From positions 23,875-87,874 of the forward strand of contig LUGG01000034.1 of assembly GCA_001683735.1 (NCBI GenBank): a stretch of 64,000 bases of DNA, read 5' to 3'. The notes beneath the pieces were generated by a model. The model was not told the origin of the DNA. It did no database searches and was given only the letters and a program-made list of their open reading frames with translations. Positions 1-10,700 of the stretch are shown here, piece after piece (position 1 is the stretch's first letter; each line of letters begins with the position of its first letter). A program made the position numbers and the translations under genes. The stretch comes from Grifola frondosa (lineage: Eukaryota > Basidiomycota > Agaricomycetes > Polyporales > Grifolaceae).

Positions 1-28
1 ACCTTATCATGGGCCATTAGAAATATAC

Positions 29-190
29 CTAGTCCAAGGGATCCAGCCTCATACCATCAGTAAAGTAGTAGTGGATGGACGAGTGATCACTGCACTCGAA
101 CGGAGCGATAACGTAAATTGAAGTCCGGTGGGAGCGATCGGGGGATTGGGAGCGGACCCTCACCTTAGTCAGTTTCGCCACGGCAGCCAT
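29..190 (-). pseudogene. TPR-protein remnant, copy 1
   Basis: The minus-strand ORF starting at ATG 190 begins MAAVAKLTK and ends with FTDGMRLDPLD. It aligns with the fuller copy at 4,209-4,604 (MATEAKLAK ... FTNDMRLHSSDYVYP). The end resembles the second helix of a tetratricopeptide repeat in small co-chaperone-like proteins. The middle has lost the GDAAFKDGDY block that copy 2 keeps, so the repeat is broken. The start shared by both copies was chosen over the upstream in-frame ATG at 265. No functional product is likely. Confidence 0.45.
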
Positions 191-265
191 GTTCGCAGTA
201 TCAACAAAGGTGAAAGGAATCTGCAGAGAGCAAGGGAGATGGTGTTGACTTGCAACTCGATGCAT

Positions 266-786
266 TTGGCACGCGGTATTTAGTCTTTCTGAAGAACAAT
301 TATTTCACTGGCAGAATGTGAATTAGAATCTCAGTTTCTGACATCGCCCGTAGTCACTGCAGAGCACTCCGCAGGTGTGCTCATTCAATCCAAGAATTTC
401 TGCCACAGCAGCTTCATGTCAAAACTTTGGCACCGAACAATTCCAGCAAGGATGGAGAAAGATATAGGAATATGATGTCGGACGTACCGTAGAATAACCA
501 CGTCACTTGTACGGCCGCTGAGCGAGTGCTGAGATGCTGCGAATGAAGCGTGCCGCAAATGGTAAATGAAGTGCACATTTTCTGAGGGAGTTCGCTGCAC
601 GATGCAGATGTGAGGTCTGAAGCACGGTCACAAACATGTGGCACTACTGTACACGGCCCACATATTGATGAGAAATCCGTTGCGGTGATAGTACTCGACG
701 GCCAATCGATAAGTTGGATGACATGCCCTTAAGTTGAGAACATCCAAAACTAATCCATAAAAGGAAACAAAAAACCTGTTCGTACC
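266..786. other. Spacer of duplicated unit, no gene
   Basis: This is the spacer between the divergent TPR remnant and F-box gene. It aligns with 4,617-5,258, and short ORFs on either strand are not conserved between the copies. It probably held the shared promoter region; no convincing TATA box was found. Confidence 0.5.
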
Positions 787-2317
787 ATGACGCATCGTGC
801 TCTGAACAGTTTTGATATTCTACTTGAGATATTTGACAAGATTTCCACACACACATTCCCACACCGGAGAGAGAGGAGAACCCTTGCGCGATCTGCTCGA
901 GTATGCAGGTCGTTCTCAGAGCCAGCCTTACGGGTCTTGTGGCGGACGCTAGATAGCTTAAGTCCTGCACGCCGTCTACTCATAACGTTGGAAATCTTCA
1001 ATAATATCCCGCCACGGTACCAAAACACAACTGAGGAGGGATTCAGTGTGCGTACTACTGCTTTCGAGGATCATTTTACCCACTGACCGACCAGAATACA
1101 GGCGCTACTAGTACTGCCACCAGAAATTCCACAACAAGCATGGGCTCGGTTTCAACAGTATGCTTCGTATGTGAGAACAGTGCGAGGCGTAGTGGAGCAG
1201 TCTAAATCGTTGAACTGGATCGCCCTTGCCTCTCGCATTGGGAATCAGCCGCTTTTTCCTTGTTTGCAATCGATCACGCTGGACATGTGCGGCACTTCCT
1301 GTACGAAGATGTTGTGTTTTATGGCACCATCGATCGATTCTCTAACCATTTACGCGGAATCTTGTGACGACCAAAGTCTCGAGACATTCTTGGATGCCAT
1401 ATCCATCATCTCCCCAAATGCGGTCTGGACGTTGGCCACGGCTTCCCCATCACTCTTCCATCGAGTGGAATTTAGCCGCTTCAGTGCTCTGTGCAAAGTG
1501 GAAGTCGCGTTCTCATCCCATGCTCCCGATCTATTCGAAAAGCTTTCCCGCCTTGACTACCTGAATGATCTCGCCATCACCCATGGAGATGGAATGGTGC
1601 CACAAATTGGAAAAGGATGTTTCGCAGCGCTGCAGACGATCGAAATTTTGGTCCATACGGAAGGCCCTCTCCCAGAGCTATTGACAGACTTCTCTTTCCC
1701 CCGACTGCAATCGGCGCACATTGCCATCGGGGGCCCAAGCGATATCTCGGCCAATCGTCGAGTATTGGATGCACTTTGTTCCAGCACCCATTGCTGTGCA
1801 TCTTGATGTTACATTATGAGCAATGGGACGCCACAGAGCATCCATTGATGGAACTCCTGGAGCCCCTGCTGGCATTGAGGGGAATGAGGGAACTGAAAAT
1901 TACGACCACAACCTACCTGTGCGTGTCGAATGACGACATTCGTATGATGGCACAGTCGTGGCCAAAGCTGGAAATTTTACACATGAGTTACAGATGCGTC
2001 GGACCTGCGCCTCCCATCCAGTCGATTGTCGAGTTTGCCCACCACTGCCCCCATTTGCACCGACTCTATTTCCCCGCTTCAGCTGCATATCCCGCACGTT
2101 TCCTGCCACGAGCGTACCCTCTCCGCATTGCGAACGACTACTGGAGCTACGATGGCTGGATATTGATGTCGATGACGTTGAGTTATGCCGGAAAGCTGCC
2201 GAATTTATCAAGGGCATCTTTCCCGGTGAGGAGGACTTGAAGGATGGAAAGATTCGTGACGCTGGTTGGAAGATGGTACGGAGACTGATGATTAAAGAGA
2301 CTCGCGAAACTCATTGA
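787..2317 (+). pseudogene. F-box/LRR protein, copy 1, broken
   Basis: The N-terminus (MTHRALNSFDILLEIFDKI, then RTLARSARVCRSFSEPALRV) is the F-box-like helix pair usual in mushroom F-box/LRR proteins, which recruit substrates to SCF ubiquitin ligases. The rest is leucine-rich-repeat-like and aligns with copy 2 (5,259-6,823). An intron probably lies near 1,047-1,105, where copy 2 has a perfect GTGAGT donor; read through, the frame meets TGA at 1,084. Two one-base losses relative to copy 2 shift the frame near 1,783 and near 2,080, so the C-terminal third sits in two other frames. Copy 2 keeps the frame at both points. Pseudogene, unless the indels are assembly errors. Confidence 0.7.
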
Positions 2318-3237
2318 CGGATTGGCTTGAGCACGCCGGTGGTACATGTCCCAGCTGATCACGCATTTGGGTCTCTCTTGTGGTTTTCCGTATGTTGAGG
2401 AAGTTCAGAATGAATAAATATCACTTCGATTTGTTTATTTATTGAGTTAGTGCTTTGGTGCGGAGCAGAGCGAAAGATACGGATGGTCAACATCGTGTTT
2501 GATGTCTGGGCGATCGCAGAGGTTGTCAGATGCCGTGGCTCGTCGCGACGGCGAGTTGCGAACTCGAATTCCGCCGCGTGCGCACAAGAGCACTGGCTCG
2601 ACATCAACGCCAGACGTCCTCCCATTTCGCAGCAGTCGAGACGGCTGCAGTGCCCAGGAAACCGCTTCGACGTATAGTTACCTATGGCATGGAGGCGAAG
2701 ATGATTCTTCTTTGGGATTGTTATCGGAAATTGGAGTCGTATGATGGAAAGCGGCCAATCTCTTATTGAAGATTGTTAACGGTAAAATTCACACACAGTA
2801 ATGACAGTGGTGATCCAAGTTGGTTGATAGCAACGATGCAAAGGAAGGACTCCAGAGAGTAGATGACATGTTACGTATACTTATATTGATATATAGAAGA
2901 AGAGGCTGTGATCCACCGCGAGACCTGGTGTGGCGCAACAATGAGATCAGATTTACTACGAGCAGATAGTCAGACATTAGCGTACCAGTGAGCTTTCATT
3001 TCCTCCTCGGCTCGTTCACGATAAGAATATCCTTGTTAACCCTAGTGGGAGACAGAGGTGAACTTGGTGAAGTACTAGGGAGGATGAAGCGGTGTCAGAC
3101 CTTGGAATGGATCCGACATCTGCACTTATCCTTTGCAGCCTACTTCCGCATGAAAGCAATAAGGAGAGGAAATTTCTAATTCATCGATGGGAGACAAAGA
3201 ATAACTTAGAGAACTGTACGAAAATCTCGGGGCGGGC
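2318..3237. other. No gene seen
   Basis: Only short overlapping ORFs without recognisable motifs or consistent splice structure were found. The stretch lies between copy 1 of the duplication and the SET remnant. Confidence 0.5.
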
Positions 3238-3850
3238 TTACCATTGACATCCTCTCCTCGTATTCACATAGGTGAGCGACCGAACCTCAGCCCCCTCCGG
3301 CTCTCCGAACCCTGCAACCTGCGTCTCATAGGTTTTCTTCACCCAACATTCGACCGACGCCGAGTCCCAGTGACATGTGCAGATCATGGCAGTGTCAGTG
3401 TCCACCACATAGCCTTTTGCTCCAGCAAGTGCACAGCGCGCACGATAGCATGGAGGCGGTACGCAGTACGACTGGGGCCGTAGTACGGGACGGATTCCCA
3501 AATGCTTGCGGCCTCCTTTCTGCGGCTGTCGCTGGTGCCCCTCGGGGAGAGTGCACCTGGCGCACGGCGCGAACAAGAACCCGTACGTCCTCAGCCGCTG
3601 CTGTTGCTTCTTCTTCGAGCTCCAGTATACGCCCCTCGAGCTAATGTATGTAACACATATCTCCCCGATCGTAATCTCGGGCAGGTCGTAGGTCCGCAGG
3701 CAGCCCGCAGCTGCGTGCCACGAGGGGTTGAATCGCGATGCACGTACGCAGAGCGCAGACTAGTCGTCCTCTCTGGCCGATGCGTTAGCACGGTGTACGC
3801 CGAGCCTCGCATTAGGGAACCGCGCACTCCGTGAGTGTTAGTAGGAGAGG
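3238..3850 (-). pseudogene. SET-domain protein remnant
   Basis: Read on the minus strand from about 3,720, the frame gives WHAAAGCLRTYDLPEITIGE, then ICVTYISSRGVYWSS, then LRTYGFLFAPCARCTLPE. This is the end of a SET methyltransferase-like domain: the 'RDI..GEEI..SYI' strand followed by the 'YGF.C.C.RC' post-SET cysteines. Upstream, near 3,800-3,840, a degraded NHSC.PNA-like signature can be read only across frames, and a stop (TAG) interrupts at about 3,760. The first post-SET cysteine is replaced (GFLFAPCARC). A cysteine-rich tail of unknown nature follows to 3,238. Family assignment is by pattern only. Confidence 0.4.
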
Positions 3851-4208
3851 CCCAGGAACGGTATCAGCGGCAGAGAGGCGTTCGACGGTGGCCATGATGT
3901 TCGCATGTTGTGTCTGTCCATTGCCATAGTGATCGTCGACGATGTAGAGAGGTGTTCAGCGAGATGAGGTCACCGCGGTGGAAGGCCGGACTGGCGAACG
4001 CATCCATGCCCCTGCCAGCAGTCTTGGACGAGGTGTACCCAGTGTCCTGCGATATTTCGTCGATAGCGGTCTAGGGACCGACATAAAGAGGATAGTTCGG
4101 TAACCATGATGTGAGAGTTTTGCTCTGCGGCGACGGCTGGGTCTCCTCGGGATGCTGCATAGGCTTCGATGTCTGCAAATGGAGGGGTCCCACACTAGCG
4201 GACATCAA
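3851..4208. other. No intact gene; possible degraded upstream part of the SET remnant
   Basis: No frame carries recognisable motifs. By position this would be the N-terminal part of the SET-domain gene, but nothing readable remains. Confidence 0.3.
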
Positions 4209-4604
4209 TCATGAGACAGTAAGAAGACCTGTCTTGTCGAGTACCTGCAAAGTTCCCTTGCTCTGTGCGCGCGATACTCCTTCTGTAGTATGATTTTGCT
4301 TTTCTGGGATCGAGGGCGAGCGCCGTGGTTGTATCGCTCTCGGCTTCTTCCCATCTTGTTGTAAACAATTAGCAAGGCCCGTTGATCTGAATTTCAGTAG
4401 GGCCTCTGCCATGGCTCTGTCGAATGGATACACATAGTCTGAGGAATGCAACCTCATGTCGTTGGTGAAGCGCTCGTGCGCGGACGAGTAATCGCCGTCC
4501 TTGAACGCAGCATCTCCCTGTGAACGTGCATTTGAAGTCAGTCGCGAGCGCTTGGTAGATTGGCATTGGACCTTCTCTTTAGCCAGTTTGGCCTCGGTAG
4601 CCAT
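4209..4604 (-). pseudogene. TPR-protein remnant, copy 2
   Basis: This is the right-hand copy of the TPR remnant. From ATG 4,604 it reads MATEAKLAKEKVQCQS, then QGDAAFKDGDYSSAHERFT and VYPFDRAMAEALLKF. The last two match helices A and B of a tetratricopeptide repeat (the 'KGNAAFKEGDY..A...FT.AI.LDP.n.v.p.NRAMALLKLG' pattern of Hsp90 co-chaperones). Only one full repeat is readable; the frame then runs into low-quality sequence and stops, where the family would continue with more repeats. It may be the 5' end of a gene that needs splicing, but no downstream TPR exon was found before the SET remnant. Confidence 0.45.
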
Positions 4605-6860
4605 GTTCACAGTCACGGTATGAATAATAGTGCAAGCAACCGGCGGGGCGCAGAAGGGGATGGGGTTGGGTTGCGGGTCGATGCATTTGGCGTTATTTGG
4701 CCTTTCTAGAGGAGAATTGTTTCACCAGCCCATGGACTAAAGTCTCAGAATTTGTGATATCGCTTGTGACATCTGGGGAGCGTTCCGCGAATGGATATTT
4801 GCTTAATACAGGCGTTTCTGCCGCAGCAGCCTCATGTCAAGACTTCAGCACACTGTGAGTGGGCTGCACGTCAGAATTTCAGTACACAAGGATATGAGGA
4901 TATGATATGTGGACGTACCGCAGGACAACCACATCACTGGCGCGGCCGCGGAGCGAGTTCTGAGCGCCGCTAATGAAGTTGCCCTGAATGGTAAATGAAG
5001 TATTCATTTAGGGCGTTCGCTGCACGGTGCAGAGGCAAGGTGTGCTGCTATACTAGACGACCTACGTTGTTTTCGAGCAATTAATTCACCCCAGTAACAG
5101 TACTCAGTACTCAATGGTCAAAATACGTTGGAGACATGAGTCGACTCGGTGGAAAGAGAACTGAGTATTGAACCATAAACGTGATCCATAAAGGAGAAAC
5201 TCCGTGATCGATTGAGCTTGCGCGCTTAGTGTCTTAATGCGGAAACACTTTCCGCACCATGGCGCATCGTGCTCTGAACAGTTTCGACATTCTGCTCGAG
5301 ATATTTGAAAATCTTTGGCCATCCACATGTCTACCCCTTAGATTCCTACGCCGGGAAGAGAGGAGAACTCTTGCGCGATGTGCTCGAGTATGCAGGTCGT
5401 TCTCAGAGCCAGCTTTACGGGTCTTGTGGCGGACGCTAGATGACTTGAACCCTCCATGCCAGCTACTCGGAACGTTGAAAATCTTGAATATTGACTGCAT
5501 AGGGGATGGAAAATGTTACTGAGGAGGGATTCCGCGTGAGTACTGCTCTTTTCGAGGATCATCTTACGCATCAACCGACTCGAATACAGACGTTACTGCC
5601 ACCGAAATTCCACAACAAGCATGGGCTCGGTTTCAGCAGTATGCTTCGTATGTGAGAATAGTGCAAGGACTATTGCACCAGTCGAACTCATCTCTGGATC
5701 GTTCTTGCCTTCCGCATTGGGGATCAGCCGTTTTTTCCTTGTTTACGATCCATCACGCTGCAACAGACAAATCTTCCTGCGCAAAGATGTTGTGTCTTAT
5801 GGCACCATCGATCAGTTCTCTAACCGTCTTCACGGATCCTCATGACGATGACGACCAAAACCTCGACGCAATCTTGAAAGCCGTATCCACCATCTCCCCA
5901 ATGCTGTGTGGACATTGCACACATCTTCCCCATCACTCTTTCGTCACACAGATTTTAGCTGTTTCAGTGCCTTGCGCAAATTGGAAGTAGAGTTCTCATC
6001 CGATGCTCCTGATTTATTCGAAAAGTTTTCCCGCCTTGACTATCTGAATCATCTCGTCATCAGCCATGAGGTTGGAATGGCCCGACCAATTGGAAGAGGA
6101 TGTTTCGCGGCGCTGCAGAACATAGAATTTTGGGTCCGTGGGGAAGACCCTCTCCTAGAGCTTTTGACGGACTTCTCTTTCCCCCGACTGCAATCGGCGC
6201 TCTTCTCCATCGATGGCCCAAGCGATATTACAGCCAGTCGCCGAATATTGGATGCACTTTGTTCCGGTAGCCCATCGCTGTGCGCCTTGACGCTAAATTA
6301 TCAGCAACGGGAAATCATCGAGCATCCACCGATGGAGCTCCTGGAGCCCCTGCTGGCGTTGAGTGGAATGAAGGAATTGGAAATTTCGACAACAGGCGGT
6401 CTGTGCGTGTCGAAGGACGACATTCGTACGATGGCACGATCGTGGCCGGAGCTGAAGAGTTTACACTTGAGCTACAGACGCGGCGGACCTGCGCCTCCCA
6501 TCCAGTCGATTATCGAGTTTGCCCACCACTGTCCTCATTTGCAACAGCTTTACTTCCCGCATTTCATCTGTGATTCCCCCACGTTTCCCACCACGAGCGC
6601 ACACTCTCTGTGTTGCAAACGATCGCTGTTGAAGTCCGGAAGGCTGGATATCGATGTTAATGACGTTGAGCTATGCCAGAAAGCTGCCGAGTTCATTGAA
6701 GGCATTTTTCCCAGTGAGGAGCACTGGGAGGATACAACGGTTCATAACGCTGGTTGGCAGACGGTAGTGAGTCTGATAAATAAACGCCGAGCCTCACGAA
6801 AATCATTGACGGGATTGGCTTGAGGGCGCGGGTGGTACATGTCCCAGATCATCACGGACT
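4380..6860. repeat. Segmental duplication, copy 2
   Basis: Right copy of the TPR-remnant/spacer/F-box unit described for 1-2,350. The copies differ by many substitutions and short indels, so the duplication is not recent. Each copy carries its own disabling indels. Confidence 0.75.
5259..6823 (+). pseudogene. F-box/LRR protein, copy 2, broken in 5' half
   Basis: Starts MAHRALNSFDILLEIFENL with the F-box-like RRTLARCARVCRSFSEPALR block. An intron with a perfect GTGAGT donor (about 5,536) and a TACAG acceptor (about 5,590) is visible. The 5' half is shifted at least three times relative to copy 1: a stop at 5,520, a compensated shift in the WIALASR-equivalent segment (about 5,690-5,790), and one base lost near 5,900 (CCCCAATGC against CCCCAAATGC). 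From 5,906 an uninterrupted 305-codon frame holds the leucine-rich C-terminal region (SLCALTLNYQQ, PELKSLHLSYRR and similar), ending at 6,823. Copy 1 is intact exactly where copy 2 is broken, and vice versa. Function would be SCF substrate recognition if repaired by error correction. Confidence 0.7.
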
Positions 6861-7102
6861 TGACGCTATATTGTAGTCTCCCAGGACACTCTTGTGGTTC
6901 TCCGCATGTTAAGGAAGTTCATCTCCTTGTACAAAAGTTTAGCTGAGGCGACGAATGTATACCTACTAGAATGACCATTAATCTGAAGCCTAGTTCGGGT
7001 GCCTTATGGCGGGTTTCTTCCATAAACCTAGAGATATTACAACTCATTGCTAGGCTTTAAACACGTTACAAAGTCATTTCTTTCAACGTTAGACATTGAC
7101 TC

Positions 7103-10100
7103 TCATTCCGTCGGTTCATCCTCCTCGATATCAACAAGCTCCCTGCCCTCCTCCACCATCTCACCCTTCTTGCACCCGACAGCCTTCACGACTCCCGCCA
7201 CCGGCGCGCGCAGTACCGTCTCCGTCTTCATGCTCTCAAGCACGACAACCGGCTGGTCCTTCTCGACGCGCTCACGACGACACGCACATCCACCACAACG
7301 CTCGGCATCGGCGCCCGCAGTGCACCGCGCGCAGCCCCGAGCACGTCTCCGCCAAGCGACACAAGCCACTTCGGCGACGGGACGAGCAGCGTCGTCTTGT
7401 GCCCGCCGTAGAAGACGTGCAGGCGCTCCATTGTATGCGGCGATGCAGATGCGGGCACGCCCGCCGGGGGAGGCTGCGAGACCACGGTCGTGCGCAGCGC
7501 GACTGCGTCGAGGGATGTGGACAGCGTGTTGGGCGAGAGGAGGCGCGCAGGCACCGACGTGAATGCGCGCTCCCTGAGGCGGTGGTAGTGGTGACGTCGA
7601 AGAGCCCGCCGGCGGTGGACTTGACGTGTATCGTGATGGGCTCTGCGGATGCGTCCTCCGTTTGGAGGGTGATGGTGCGGTCATATACGTCTCCACCGAA
7701 GCGGCGCGAGACTAGCGAAGTCCACGGTGATGCAGCGGGCGATTGGGTAGGATGGTCACGCAGGACGACAAAGAGTGCAGCCTGGGCGAGTACCTCTGGT
7801 GATGGTTCGGGCAGTGGCGGGAACAAATGATCATAGTGTTTCTGTTTATAGTTTGTCAGGACACCATGTATGAGGACATGGATTTGTACCGATACTGACC
7901 GGGATGAAGCCGGTCTCAACATGACCCTCCACGAACGTCTTGTTCCCTGCCAGCGTCCTCAGAAACTCGACGTTAGTTGACACTCCCACGACCTTATACT
8001 CCTCTAACGCGCTGCGCAACACCCGTAATGCTTCTGTGCGGTCCCGACCGTGCACGACAAGCTTCGCAATCATGGGATCATAGAACAGCGCCGATCTGCG
8101 CGCCTTGTTCGAAGCCCTGTTCTAAACGGAGCGACGGCATGATAGAAGCTGACGTGTTCACGATGGGGACGAGGTCCGAGGCAGATGATGCAGAGGTCTC
8201 TGCCTGGAGAGGAGGCGAAAAATATGTGTGGGAGTCGGGGTAGAAAGATAGAGTAGCTGGCCAGAGTCCGGGAGGAAGTTGTTTCTGGGGTTCTCAGCGT
8301 ATATTCGCGCCTCGAAGGCGTGTCCGACTAGTGGGATGGCAGATTGCGCGAGAGGCAACGGGTTCCCAGCTGCAACCTACACAAGGAAGGTGAGGTCAGA
8401 ACGACAAGAAAACCATAGATATAGGGATATCGACCTCTAGCTGCCACTCAACCAGGTCCAACCCTGTGATCATCTCGGTTACAGGATGCTCAACTTGTAA
8501 TCTCGTGTTCCTGCAAAAATTGAGGCATCAGCGTCATATTCTTCGACAAGCAGGAAAGGACGCGTACATCTCCATGAAATAGAATTCCTGCGTCTCATTG
8601 TCGAATATAAATTCGACAGTCCCGCACCCACGTACTTGACGGCCTTGGCAGCAGCAATCGCCTTCGCACTCAAATCCGCACGAAGTTCCGGCGAGAGTCC
8701 GGGCGCAGGTGCCTGCACAACATTTTCTTAGCCCTCTTCAAAGCAGCACACAAACCATGTGACCGACCTCCTCGATGATCTTCTGGTTCCGGCGCTGCAC
8801 AGAGCAGTCTCGCTCCCACAAACTGACACATCCGCCCTGAGCATCTGCGAATACCTGCACCTCGACGTGTCGTGGGTGCACGATGTACTTCTCCACGAGC
8901 ACGTCCGCATTGCCAAACGACTTCTGCGCTTCGCGCTGGGCGGAGCCGAGCGCTTCGTGGAACTCTCCGGGGCGTGTACGGCGCGCATACCCTTCCCTCC
9001 GCCACCGTGCACCGCTTTGATCAGCACAGGGAAGCCTGGAAGAGCTGTCAGTGGCTGAAGGAGCATGCAGGTTTAGGGACATGGTAGTACCAATTCGTGT
9101 AGCTTCTTGGAAGAGAAGATTAGGATCTTGATCGGTGCCGTGGTATCCGGGAACAACAGGAACATTCGCCGCTGAACGTTGCGGGCGTCCGCGAGACAAT
9201 CAGAACAAAACATTGAATGCATTTTGGGGGACGTACCAGACATGATATTTTTCGACTCGCTTTTGTTTGGAGTGTAATCAGACGGACGGAAATTTTTATG
9301 AGAAGAGATATGCAACACATGCAACACACCTCTTCGAACCCATGCTGACGATGGCGCTCGCCGGGGGGCCAATGAACACGATACCCTCCTGGGCCAGACG
9401 TTCAGCGAAGCGAGGGTTCTCGCTGAGGAACCCATATCCTGGATGAACAGCCTAGGCAGTATAAACACACTTTAATGCGCCGAACTCTGAACGATAGAAC
9501 ATGACGCACCCGTGCCCCGCTGCGATGGCAGACCGCGATGATCTTGTCCATCCGGAGCTACACATGCGATAAGCCCAAGTACTACACTACCCTCGAAAGA
9601 TGGCAACTCTTACATAGCTCTCTGCAGAAGCCGCTGGGCCTATGCAATAAGCTTCGTCTGCCTGTTCAAGTGAATACTCGGGAAAAGGCTAGGCGGTGCG
9701 GGGGACATACCAGCTGGACATGAAGGGCGTCCGCATCGACTTCGCTGTACACCGCGACCGTCTTGATACCGAGCTTCTTCGCGGTGCGGATGACGCGACA
9801 CGCGATCTCTCCCCTACTCAATAAACGACGCGACACAACACAGCACGAGAACCCGACTGACCTGTTCGCTATGAGGATCTTGTCAAAGTGCGGGCGCCGC
9901 ACCGGGACGGCCAGCGCGGAGAACGTGCCCTCTGCAAACGCGCTTCTAGTATGCAGAGCTCGACGAGAGCAAGGTACTGACCTGATGTGGTAACGAAGCC
10001 CCGCGCCGGGATGTGCGGGGCGCGGGCGTGTGCTTGGGGATGGGCATCTGCATGTTGTTGGGCGGCTGCGCGGGAGAGGACCTGGGGCCCCAACGCGAGA

Positions 10101-10189
10101 CGGGCACCGGCTGCAGTTTTGCCGATGCGGGGGAGGGCGCGTGCAGCGACTGAGCGGGGCGTGTTGGGCAGCATGTCGGTGCGCGGCAA
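7103..10189 (-). CDS. 3-methylcrotonyl-CoA carboxylase, biotin-carrying alpha subunit
   Basis: Mitochondrial leucine-catabolism enzyme that carboxylates its own biotin with ATP and bicarbonate and passes the CO2 to 3-methylcrotonyl-CoA with the beta subunit. The N-terminus (from 10,189) is arginine-rich, as expected of a mitochondrial presequence. Exons then give the biotin carboxylase domain: [35 protein letters not shown], the ATP-grasp loop [25 protein letters not shown] and [19 protein letters not shown]. At the end, [19 protein letters not shown] holds the biotinylated lysine of the carrier domain. At least nine clean splice junctions are visible (for example GTACGC..TTTGCAG inside MEMNTR). 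Six indels break the frame, near 8,967, 8,621, 8,220, 8,088, 7,573 and 7,270; most are one base lost from a homopolymer. Domain content and order match MCC alpha rather than pyruvate or acetyl-CoA carboxylase. Either assembly errors or very recent decay. Confidence 0.85.
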
Positions 10190-10700
10190 TCGACAGCGGG
10201 AGCGTCCGTGCGGTTAGAGATTGCGTACTTATGAAAGTGGAGTGCGCAGATGAGCAGAGGGAGAGCTCAAGTCGAAAGCTGCAGATGTTTTCATGCTCAG
10301 AGTCTTAAGTCGCGCTTGGGTCCGCCCGGTGCACCCGTGATCAGTTCAGGAGATCGCGTCGCGGGCGCCCTCGACACGTGGAACCAATTTAGGACCAGCG
10401 GCGACCACTCTGGGGTAAGTAGTGCGGAGGCTAGGCACTCGAGTATGAACGACTACATTATGCAAACTAGTAGTATATATACATTGCGCTGTAGATATTT
10501 AGTGGGGCAGTGTAGGTATATGCATCCAGTCCTAGCCAATTCGACCGGAACAGCCGGCCGACGGGATACATCAGGCACACGCAGAACGAAAAGGATATTA
10601 CACGGGTACAGACGTGAACCTGAAAGCAAAGGTGATAAAAACATCTCAAACCGAACGCATACACAGCCAACCAAGTCCGACGTCCAGCAGGGTTGCAGCA
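10190..10700. other. Intergenic, promoter of the carboxylase gene
   Basis: This lies upstream of the minus-strand carboxylase start and downstream of the deubiquitinase stop. Only shadow ORFs are present; no clear TATA box was found. Confidence 0.4.

Larger units (their letters stand above)
1..2350. repeat. Segmental duplication, copy 1 (cut by window edge)
   Basis: This block is the left copy of a duplicated unit; the right copy lies at about 4,380-6,860. Order and orientation match: TPR remnant on minus, about 0.6 kb spacer, then F-box/LRR gene on plus. The spacers also align (for example the GATGCATTTGGC box near 260 and near 4,680, and the stretch with CTGCC(A/G)CAGCAGC), so this is DNA duplication and not just two related genes. 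The offset grows from about 4,414 to 4,503 across the unit because of indels. Confidence 0.8.

Noticed and set aside
7047..7830. Plus-strand ORFs of 171 and 244 codons
   Set aside because: Antisense to the carboxylase carrier region, Arg/Pro-rich, with no family features.
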